From the NCBI GenBank assembly GCA_900551415.1, contig URWB01000089.1, positions 1 through 10,444 of the forward strand: a stretch of DNA of 10,444 nucleotides, read 5' to 3'. The notes beneath the pieces are model-generated. The model was not told the DNA's origin and ran no database searches. It was given only the letters and a program-made list of their open reading frames with translations. The DNA is from an uncultured Eubacteriales bacterium. Its GTDB lineage: Bacteria; Bacillota; Clostridia; Peptostreptococcales; Anaerovoracaceae. Shown one piece after another: positions 1 through 5,662 of this stretch; the first letter of the stretch is position 1, and each line of letters begins with the position of its first letter. Both the position numbers and the translations under genes were made by a program.

Positions 1-933
1 AAACGTGCCCAGCGCCAGATTTGCAACCAAAAGCAGCGCCGCGCCCCCGAGCAGCAGCCACCGCAAGCGCTTGCAGCTTTCCAGATTTCGCAGCAGCACG
101 CACATCAAAAGCAGCACCGCCACTCCGATCGCCACAGCCAAAAACTGCTTGTACAGTTTGTCCGGCGCGGAGCTCGCCACGACCGCCAGATTCAGGGTCG
201 AAAGGAAAAAGGCGATGGCTTCCATCTCAAAGCCCGCCCGTCCGCTCGCGCGCACGATCGCCACATAGCTCCACATCAGCAGCATCAGTCCGCCAAAGCT
301 GACAAAAATGCTCTGCAGATGATCGGTGCCCAGTGCCAGCCACAGCTGCAGCATCGTCAAAATCTGAAACAGTGTGAGCGCTGCCATCGTCGGCCCGATC
401 GACATCATCTTTGTGTCCGATTTTCGCATTGCCAGATTGTTGTTCTGTTCCTCCAGACTGATCGGCAGCAGCGTGAACTCCGTCAATCCGGTTCGCAGCA
501 CATCGCCGTAGGCCATCGTGATCGGCGGTCCCATCTCGCCCTCCTTGCTGATCCGAACCTCCTCAAGATAACTGCCGTTCTTCGAGCCGAGATCCCGATA
601 GGCCCACGTTCCGTCAGTCCCGCGCGTCAGCACGCCATGATTGCGTGAAATCGCCTCATCCGCGACCTGAATATCGCAGCTTGCCGCGCGCCCGATGACA
701 TTTTCCCAATGCGTGATCGGCTCACTGCGCTCGTCGAGCAGCTCCACATCGCCGTCCGCATCCAGCCCGTAGCGGCTGATATGCAGATACGCCCAGACCT
801 CTGCCGGACTGCTTACGCGAACCAGCGAAACCACGCAGCGCACCAGAATATAGACTGCCAGCGCCACCAGCACCCAGCGCGCGATGCCCGTATAGACCAT
901 CTGAAAATTAATATTTTCCAAAAAAGCTTCCAT
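1..933 (-). CDS. FHA domain / FtsW-RodA-SpoVE family membrane protein (3' end outside window)
   Basis: The minus-strand reading frame is open from ATG at 933 to the window edge (311 codons, no stop). AGGAGA (938-943) lies 4 bases before the ATG. A membrane segment at residues 14-39 is followed by an FHA domain at about 60-155 with its signature residues: IGR (80-82), SRNH (96-99) and GSKNGS (116-121). FHA domains bind phosphothreonine, so the N-terminal module probably reads a Ser/Thr kinase signal. From about residue 180 come hydrophobic segments (181-200, 208-227, 237-254, 262-282, 291-307). The stretch AFFLSTLNLAVVAS and the following charged loop resemble the start of FtsW/RodA/SpoVE peptidoglycan polymerases, in a fusion seen in Clostridia. 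The catalytic core would lie beyond the left edge, so the FtsW assignment is inference from the N-terminal helices. The FHA call is firm. Confidence 0.85.
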   Translation of the reverse strand, partial: MEAFLENINFQMVYTGIARWVLVALAVYILVRCVVSLVRVSSPAEVWAYLHISRYGLDADGDVELLDERSEPITHWENVIGRAASCDIQVADEAISRNHGVLTRGTDGTWAYRDLGSKNGSYLEEVRISKEGEMGPPITMAYGDVLRTGLTEFTLLPISLEEQNNNLAMRKSDTKMMSIGPTMAALTLFQILTMLQLWLALGTDHLQSIFVSFGGLMLLMWSYVAIVRASGRAGFEMEAIAFFLSTLNLAVVASSAPDKLYKQFLAVAIGVAVLLLMCVLLRNLESCKRLRWLLLGGAALLLVANLALGTF

Positions 934-1115
934 AAAATCTCCTGTTCCCCTTTTCCTGCCGCACGCCCCGCCGCAGACACCCAAACCACAACTACATTGC
1001 GGGCTTTCTTGCAGCGGTCACTGCGTCCGTCTTACACGCGTCCGGCGCATCCGACCTTTCCCCTGCATGCTTATGCATCACGCTGCCGACTGCGCATTCG
1101 TGCGCTTCTGTTTTC

Positions 1116-1144
1116 AGTATGACAAAGCCCCTCGCGCTTGTCAA
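1116..1144 (-). promoter_or_regulatory. possible promoter for the FHA-FtsW gene, overlapping a terminator
   Basis: Read on the minus strand, TTGACA (1139-1144) is a perfect -35, followed after 17 bases by CATACT (1116-1121), a 4/6 match to the -10. It would give a leader of roughly 175 nt before the ATG at 933. It overlaps the terminator hairpin that ends the cyclase transcript, so the two signals share bases. No better promoter is apparent between 934 and 1184. The -10 is weak, so this is tentative. Confidence 0.33.
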
Positions 1145-1152
1145 GGGGCTTT
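1124..1152 (-). terminator. intrinsic-terminator-like hairpin after the cyclase gene
   Basis: AAAGCCCCT (1124-1132) and AGGGGCTTT (1144-1152) form a perfect 9-bp stem with an 11-base loop, 33 bases beyond the cyclase stop. The T-tract on the minus strand is short (the stem's own TTT then GTCAT). This makes it a moderate rather than strong terminator. It separates the permease-cyclase unit from the FHA-FtsW gene in the same direction. Confidence 0.6.
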
Positions 1153-1184
1153 CTTGATTTAGTCTGATCAGTGAAACACGAAAC

Positions 1185-1832
1185 TCATACCCAAAACGCG
1201 ATGGCTCTGAGCGGCGCGCCGTCGGCGTTTTTCCACTTGAGCGGCAAGGCGAAAAACCAGAACAAATCATTGCCGCATTTGTCCAGATTGCAGAGATTTT
1301 CAATATTGATCACATCATGCTCGTAAAAGAGCTTTTTGTGGCGCAGCAGATTTGTGTCGGAAATCGGGTCCATACCGATGACATCAAAGCCGATGCCCTT
1401 TTTGCCTGTGCTCAGAATGAAACGCAGAACCTCGTCGTCTATGCAGGGATAATCGCCAAAATAGCTGTCAGTTCCCCATCGCTTATCCCAGCCGAGATGA
1501 AAGAGCAGGAAATCCGCGGCCTCTGCTTTTTCGATGCCTGCCTGTTCCAGCTCGTTCATGCGAATCGCTTCGCCTTCGGCAAGACGCGTACAGTCAATCA
1601 CCAGCGCTTTCCCCGCGAACTGCTCGATCGGCAGCGCGTCGAGGGTGGCTCGATCCGCGAACAGATGCGCGGGCGGGTCCACATGGGTTCCTGTATGTGA
1701 ATACAACGAAAGGAGTGTTTCCCGAAACCCGTCCTTTTCGTATGTGTTAGCCGGCTTTAGCACCGGCGGCTCCGTGCCGGGATAAACCGGCATATCCTCA
1801 GAAATCGTATGCGTCAAATCAATGATTTTCAT
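1185..1832 (-). CDS. cyclase family / kynurenine-formamidase-like metal-dependent hydrolase
   Basis: A 215-residue protein of the usual length for the cyclase family (PF04199), which includes bacterial kynurenine formamidase, isatin hydrolase and polyketide-cyclase-like enzymes. These are soluble metal-dependent amide hydrolases. The opening IDLTHTISEDMPVYPG (4-19) is typical. The metal-binding motif is H46-TGTH50-V-D52-PPA-H56, and NIENL near the C-terminus supplies a conserved Glu. GGAGGTG (1840-1846) sits 7 bases before the ATG. The gene lies 141 bp downstream of the amino acid permease in the same direction, with only a structured repeat between, so cotranscription is likely. The substrate cannot be read from sequence. 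A tryptophan/kynurenine link is one option, supported weakly by the permease, and no other kynurenine-pathway gene is in view. Confidence 0.9.
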   Translation of the reverse strand: MKIIDLTHTISEDMPVYPGTEPPVLKPANTYEKDGFRETLLSLYSHTGTHVDPPAHLFADRATLDALPIEQFAGKALVIDCTRLAEGEAIRMNELEQAGIEKAEAADFLLFHLGWDKRWGTDSYFGDYPCIDDEVLRFILSTGKKGIGFDVIGMDPISDTNLLRHKKLFYEHDVINIENLCNLDKCGNDLFWFFALPLKWKNADGAPLRAIAFWV

Positions 1833-1867
1833 GTCAAAACACCTCCGCGCGAATTTTTTATTTTGTA

Positions 1868-1984
1868 GGAACTATCGCTATGCGATAGTTGCGGAATCAC
1901 GACAAAAGCACCTTGCGGAGCGGCGCTCACAGATGAGCGCCATGCGCACATAGAAATCTGTATTTCGTTATGTTCACTTTTGTC
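1868..1984 (-). repeat. structured intergenic repeat, copy 1 (leading hairpin + three-stem core)
   Basis: Given in plus-strand order. A perfect 9-bp hairpin AACTATCGC/GCGATAGTT (1870-1890) is followed by CGGAAT and then the core 1901-1984. The core is closed by GACAAAAG (1901-1908) with CTTTTGTC (1977-1984). Inside are the conserved CACCTTGCGGAGC, hairpin B GGCGCTC-acagat-GAGCGCC (1922-1941), and hairpin C with CATA/TATG and AAAT/ATTT pairs (1949-1972). It matches two copies at 9734-9941 in its unpaired segments, while stems differ in sequence but keep pairing. It lies between the permease and cyclase genes and overlaps the permease stop codon. The strand is assigned from the flanking transcription; the element is nearly symmetric. 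Function is unknown: a REP-like palindromic repeat, a miniature mobile element or an RNA structure are all possible. Confidence 0.85.
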
Positions 1985-3464
1985 CTGCCTCCGGTGCCGG
2001 CTCCGCGCTCGTTTGCGGCGTTCTCGCGTCTGCCTGCCGGTTCTTATAATGCGCGAGTCCCCATACCAGAACGACCGCGAATAAAATCAGATAGAATACG
2101 ATCGGGCAAGCGAACCCACCGTTTGCCTTCGCCGCCAGATACGGCTGGATGCCATGCGCGTAGATGGCCGCGAAGACCATGAATACACTGCCGATCAGTC
2201 CCAGCGCCGGAATCAGATAGCGCCGCGTGAAGCTGAGGTCGGTCGCTTTTTTCATAAACATCAGGTAAATCGGGATGTAAAGCGCGTAAATCGTGACAAT
2301 TGGCAGCTCCGAGGAATCAAAGCTGAACAGCCCGAACCAGCCGAACGCCGCCAGATTGGAACCGTAAAAGAACAGGAACCAGAAACCGCAGAGCAGCAGC
2401 CCCAGAATTGACGCGTTATTCGGCATGTTCGTCACCTTATCAACCTGGCGGAACATTTCCGGATGCGGACCCTCGCCGCGCGTTGCCACCGCGTAGATCC
2501 CGCGCGTACAGCCGAGCATGAGTCCGTTCAGCGTACCCATACAGGAAATCGCCACAAAGAGATTCAAGATGTTTCCGAACGCGCCGCCAAAAATGTTCAG
2601 ATAGGCTGTCGTCGCGCCGTCATTCATCAGATCCTCCACCGTCGCGCCGCCGGCTACGCCGATGTAATAGAACAGGTAGATGGCCACAATGATGATGCCG
2701 CCCGCGATCAGCGCGATCGGCAGATTCCGTTTCGCGTCCTTGAGCTCGGCGTTGATCGAGGTCGCGATGATCCAGCCCTCATAAGCAAAAGCCGTTGCGA
2801 CAATCGCGCCAAACAGCGGATTTCCGGTCGTCTCCGCGCCCGGATTCGCCATGTTTTCCAAAAGGACGCCCTGATCGGAAACAAGCCCGACGATGATGCC
2901 CACGACTGCCATCAAAAGCAGCGGGATCAGCTTGATGATGGTCGTTGCCACCTGGAAGTGTCCCGCGATCTTCGGTGAAAGCGCGTTGGTCGCGTAGGCC
3001 GCACAGAGGAAGAACAGAGCGAGCGCCATGCACTCTGGCCCGACCACGCAGCCCCCCTCCGCCGCCGGAATCACCAGCGTGATCCGATTCGGAAACGCGG
3101 AGGTCAGGAATACCAGCGTATACCGCGCCGACAACCACGCGAGCACCGAGGTCAGCGTCGGATAATAGATCATTGTCATAAACCAGCCGATGACATAGCC
3201 ATACTTGCGGCCGACCGTCGCCTCCGCGTAATCCACGACCCCGTTCACTTTTTCGTATTTCGTCGCCATAATTGAAAAGGCGGCGATACAGCAGAGCATA
3301 ATCGCGCCGCCGATCAGCCACGCCCAGATACCCATCACCATATTTCCTTCTGTTTTCTGCAGGATCGTCTGCGCCTTGAAGAATACACCGGAACCGACAA
3401 CAATACCGACAACCATGCAGATTGCGGTCAGTAATCCGTATTTTTTGTTAAGACCATTTTCCAT
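1974..3464 (-). CDS. APC-superfamily amino acid permease (LAT/SteT-like)
   Basis: A 496-residue integral membrane protein with about 12 hydrophobic segments, the normal size for APC-superfamily amino acid transporters. The first helix carries the family's GSGVFF motif (24-29) after KKYGLLTAICMVVGIVVG, where the backbone of the substrate amino acid is bound in this family. FAYEGWI in the middle is the typical TM6 signature of LAT/SteT-like exchangers. The protein probably imports or exchanges an amino acid across the cytoplasmic membrane; which one cannot be told. The ATG at 3464 is preceded by AAGGAG (3470-3475). The C-terminal tail is polar, Pro/Ala/Glu-rich and ends in GQK. The last two codons and the TGA stop lie inside the closing stem of the structured repeat, so this tail may have been shaped by the repeat. 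It probably heads an operon with the cyclase. Confidence 0.93.
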   Translation of the reverse strand: MENGLNKKYGLLTAICMVVGIVVGSGVFFKAQTILQKTEGNMVMGIWAWLIGGAIMLCCIAAFSIMATKYEKVNGVVDYAEATVGRKYGYVIGWFMTMIYYPTLTSVLAWLSARYTLVFLTSAFPNRITLVIPAAEGGCVVGPECMALALFFLCAAYATNALSPKIAGHFQVATTIIKLIPLLLMAVVGIIVGLVSDQGVLLENMANPGAETTGNPLFGAIVATAFAYEGWIIATSINAELKDAKRNLPIALIAGGIIIVAIYLFYYIGVAGGATVEDLMNDGATTAYLNIFGGAFGNILNLFVAISCMGTLNGLMLGCTRGIYAVATRGEGPHPEMFRQVDKVTNMPNNASILGLLLCGFWFLFFYGSNLAAFGWFGLFSFDSSELPIVTIYALYIPIYLMFMKKATDLSFTRRYLIPALGLIGSVFMVFAAIYAHGIQPYLAAKANGGFACPIVFYLILFAVVLVWGLAHYKNRQADARTPQTSAEPAPEAGQK

Positions 3465-3546
3465 TTTTTCTCCTTTATTTCATTCATGCTGTGTCTTTTT
3501 TGTCTGTGAATTTTACATTTGCTGCCGTTTTCTGAGAAATTTGTTT

Positions 3547-3552
3547 ATTATA
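3547..3552 (-). promoter_or_regulatory. -10 element of the permease-cyclase operon
   Basis: A perfect TATAAT on the minus strand, preceded by TTTTTGA, about 82 bases before the permease ATG. No good -35 is seen at 16-18 bp (the hexamer there is CTAAAA-like), so the promoter may need an activator or be weak. It is the best candidate upstream of the gene. Confidence 0.45.
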
Positions 3553-3616
3553 TCAAAAATTCAGAATATTTTTAGGTCTTCTTCACATATTTTAACGAAC
3601 ATGTAATTATTTTATC

Positions 3617-3645
3617 ACAAAACCCTTCAAATCGCAAGGTTTTGT
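3617..3645. repeat. hairpin with sequence echoes of the structured repeat
   Basis: ACAAAACC (3617-3624) pairs perfectly with GGTTTTGT (3638-3645), and the stem can be extended by TT/AA across one bulged C. On the minus strand it reads ACAAAACCTTGCG, close to the repeat consensus ACAAAAGCACCTTGCG but lacking GCA and the inner hairpins. It may be a decayed or minimal relative, or a chance resemblance. It lies upstream of both flanking genes, so a terminator role for either is unlikely. Confidence 0.4.
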
Positions 3646-3680
3646 TGTGCTTTTTCACAGATTTTCTTGTGTTTTTTCAC
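3645..3680. promoter_or_regulatory. paired TTGTG-N6-CAC repeats, possible regulator binding sites
   Basis: TTGTGCTTTTTCAC (3645-3658) and TTGTGTTTTTTCAC (3667-3680) are the same 14-mer with one difference, spaced 22 bp apart, about two helical turns. Each is itself a dyad (GTG/CAC). They lie 35-70 bp upstream of the CAP gene -35. The half-site spacing (N6 between GTG and CAC) is 2 bp shorter than in CRP or Rex operators, so no known regulator is assigned. Confidence 0.4.
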
Positions 3681-3714
3681 CCATTTTTCGACCTTTCTTT
3701 CTCCTTTCTCCCAC

Positions 3715-3743
3715 TTTACGAACAGATGATTTTACGCTATAAT
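3715..3743 (+). promoter_or_regulatory. sigma-A-type promoter of the CAP-FN3 gene
   Basis: TTTACG (3715-3720, 4/6 match to TTGACA), exactly 17 bp, then perfect TATAAT (3738-3743). Transcription would start near 3750, giving a leader of about 80 nt to the ATG at 3829. Confidence 0.7.
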
Positions 3744-3828
3744 AAGGTTGATACCGTTGCCGCGGAGCAAACGCGGACGCGGCGCTGATATCTTTTATAT
3801 CTTAGGGGAAAATTTGGGGAACTGATTT

Positions 3829-5472
3829 ATGAAAACACACATGCACATACATCGAAGCAGGTCGCGCCGCGCTTTCACCGCGCTGCTGGTGAGCGCCGCG
3901 CTGCTCGTAACTTCCATTTCCACGCCATGCCCGGCCTTCGCGGCGTCCGGCAGCTCCAAGAGCAGCCTGATTACGGTCAAGACACCGAGCAAGGAGGATA
4001 TCGTCAAATTCATGCAGGAGCATCCGACCGGAGATATCTACTTTGACGAAGACGGAAAGTCTACGGGCAAGACCCATGAAACCGACTATCTGACTGCGCC
4101 AAAGACCTCCGCGCCTTACGAGGCGGGCAGGCTCGCGGAATCAGAGGAAGCAGCGGCGCTCAATACCATCAAGACGATACGCTATATTGCCGGTATTTCT
4201 TCCAACCTCTATATCTCGGAGGAATACAGTCAGCTGGCGCAGGCTTCCGCGCTCGTCAACTATGTCAACGGCAAGCTGACGCACACGCCAGCCCTGCCGG
4301 CATCGATGGATCAAGCTCTCGCAAAGCAGGGCTATGACGGCTCACAGCATTCTAATATTTCGTGGACCTCCTGGAGCGAAAACAGCCTCAAATGGTCGAT
4401 CCTTACCGGTTGGATGGACGACAGCGACGCGAACAATCTCAGCACGCTCGGCCACCGCCGCTGGATTCTGAATCCGGCGATGAGCATGACAGGCTTCGGC
4501 TCTGTTACCGGAAACAAGGGCACCTATCAGGCGATGTACGTCTACGACCGGGAGAACCGCGACAGCGATTATACCGGTGTCTGCTGGCCCGCGCGCAATA
4601 TGCCGACCAGCTATTTCAGTCCTTCCTCCGCATGGAGTATTTCTGTCGGCGAGGAACTGGACACCTCCGGCGTGGTCGTTTCCATGGTGCGTTTTTCCGA
4701 CGGAAAATCCTGGACCTTCAGTTCGTACTCCGCGGACGGTGATTTCTACGTCAACAACGCGGCCTATGGTCAGAAGGGCTGTATCATCTTCCGTCCTGCC
4801 AGCATAGACGAATACAGGGATGGGGATCGTTTCTTCGTTTACATCGCCGGCCTCGACGAGCCGGTCAGCTATGAGGTGCATTTCTTCGATGCGGAGCGCT
4901 TCTACGCCGCGCCGGCGCCGACGCCGGATTCGCCTACGCGGAACGAATTCGGAGATCCGGTTCTGACCTGGTCCATGCCGGACAAAGCGGAAAGCTGCAA
5001 TCTATACCGCAAGCCGGCAGGCGGCAAATGGGAGCTGATCGCCTCGGAGCTTGACGACAGATTCTATGAGGATGTCGAGACAGAACCCGGCGTTCAATAC
5101 TATTATCGCTGCACTTCCCTGCGTACTGTCGGCGGCACGCTGTACGAAAGTCTGCCATCCGCTGCGAAGTCAGTTACGACCCCGCTCAGCAGACCAAAGA
5201 TCAAATACCTCAGAGTAAGCGGACGCGGCACAAACACCTTTAAATGGCGCCCGGTTTCCAAAACCTCCGGCTACAAGGTCTACCGCAGAGTGAAAAACGG
5301 CAAAAAGTGGAGCGCATGGAAGCTGGTTAAGACGACCAACACCCTGTCCTATCGCGATGTCAAAGCCAAATCCGGCAAGACCTATCAATATCGTGTCCGT
5401 GCCTATCGTACCTACCACAGGCATACGGTCAACGGCACTTACTCGGTTAAAAAATCAATCAAAACCCTTTGA
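3829..5472 (+). CDS. secreted CAP (SCP-like) domain protein with two C-terminal FN3-like domains
   Basis: A 547-residue exported protein. Residues 1-38 form a signal peptide: a basic, His/Arg-rich start, a hydrophobic core, then PAFA before the likely cleavage at 38/39. A CAP domain follows at about 105-245. Candidate cavity residues are H152 (in THTP), E184 (in SENS) and H209 in the signature GHRRWILNP (208-216), plus EEYSQLAQ, which opens the fold. A middle segment to about 350 has no recognised domain. Residues 366-452 and 455-547 look like two fibronectin-III-type modules (LTWSMPDKAESCNLYRK; FKWRPVSKTSGYKVYRRVK). The second is very Lys/Arg-rich and may bind cell wall or other anionic polymers. 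No LPXTG or transmembrane anchor is present, so the protein is probably secreted or held by charge. CAP proteins in Bacillota are mostly of unknown function. GGGGA (3816-3820) lies 8 bases before the ATG, and the gene has its own promoter. Confidence 0.9.
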   Translation: MKTHMHIHRSRSRRAFTALLVSAALLVTSISTPCPAFAASGSSKSSLITVKTPSKEDIVKFMQEHPTGDIYFDEDGKSTGKTHETDYLTAPKTSAPYEAGRLAESEEAAALNTIKTIRYIAGISSNLYISEEYSQLAQASALVNYVNGKLTHTPALPASMDQALAKQGYDGSQHSNISWTSWSENSLKWSILTGWMDDSDANNLSTLGHRRWILNPAMSMTGFGSVTGNKGTYQAMYVYDRENRDSDYTGVCWPARNMPTSYFSPSSAWSISVGEELDTSGVVVSMVRFSDGKSWTFSSYSADGDFYVNNAAYGQKGCIIFRPASIDEYRDGDRFFVYIAGLDEPVSYEVHFFDAERFYAAPAPTPDSPTRNEFGDPVLTWSMPDKAESCNLYRKPAGGKWELIASELDDRFYEDVETEPGVQYYYRCTSLRTVGGTLYESLPSAAKSVTTPLSRPKIKYLRVSGRGTNTFKWRPVSKTSGYKVYRRVKNGKKWSAWKLVKTTNTLSYRDVKAKSGKTYQYRVRAYRTYHRHTVNGTYSVKKSIKTL

Positions 5473-5479
5473 CTTTTTT

Positions 5480-5552
5480 TGCTGATCCTATCAGTCAGCA
5501 GTTATGATTTCATGCCTGCCCGCCGGCGCTTGTACGCCGCGTCGGCAGGCAT
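5480..5552 (+). terminator. two hairpins after the CAP-FN3 gene; the second is long
   Basis: TGCTGA/TCAGCA (5480-5500; alternative CTGAT/ATCAG) comes first but has no following T-tract. The second pairs ATGCCTGCC (5512-5520) with GGCAGGCAT (5544-5552) and has an inner GGCG/CGCC stem. It is followed by ATACTTTGTT, a poor T-tract. Together they may end the CAP transcript or fold in the methyltransferase leader. TTGCTG (5479-5484) and TATGAT (5503-5508) with 18 bp between could be a weak promoter, placing the large hairpin at the very 5' end of that message. Confidence 0.4.
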
Positions 5553-5662
5553 ACTTTGTTCCCGCTTTCGCGCCGTGCGTGACCGCGGCAGACATCCGCG
5601 CGCAGGAATCCGTATTTTGCCGCGCGCCCTGTAACCTTCTCCGTCAGAAAGGCAAAAACTAT

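Larger units (their letters stand above)
3465..3828. other. divergent intergenic region between permease and CAP-FN3 genes
   Basis: A 364-bp AT-rich region with no credible gene. It holds the permease -10 (3547-3552), a perfect ACAAAACC/GGTTTTGT hairpin (3617-3645), two direct repeats of TTGTG-N6-CAC type (3645-3658, 3667-3680), and the CAP gene promoter (3715-3743). The CAP gene leader of about 80 nt holds two small dyads, CCGCG/CGCGG (3760-3776) and GATAT/ATATC (3787-3801), just before the ribosome binding site. The short frame crossing 3376-3606 has no coding character. Confidence 0.7.

Noticed and set aside
2463..2978. 171-codon plus-strand frame inside the permease gene
   Set aside because: Arg/His/Asp-rich translation with no motif, opposite a well-supported transporter.
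4342..4881. 179-codon minus-strand frame inside the CAP gene
   Set aside because: Antisense to the conserved CAP domain with no family resemblance.
5504..5662. N-terminal extension of the methyltransferase to an ATG at 5504
   Set aside because: It would run through a long perfect hairpin, lacks a ribosome binding site, and does not look like protein; ATG 5663 has a good site.
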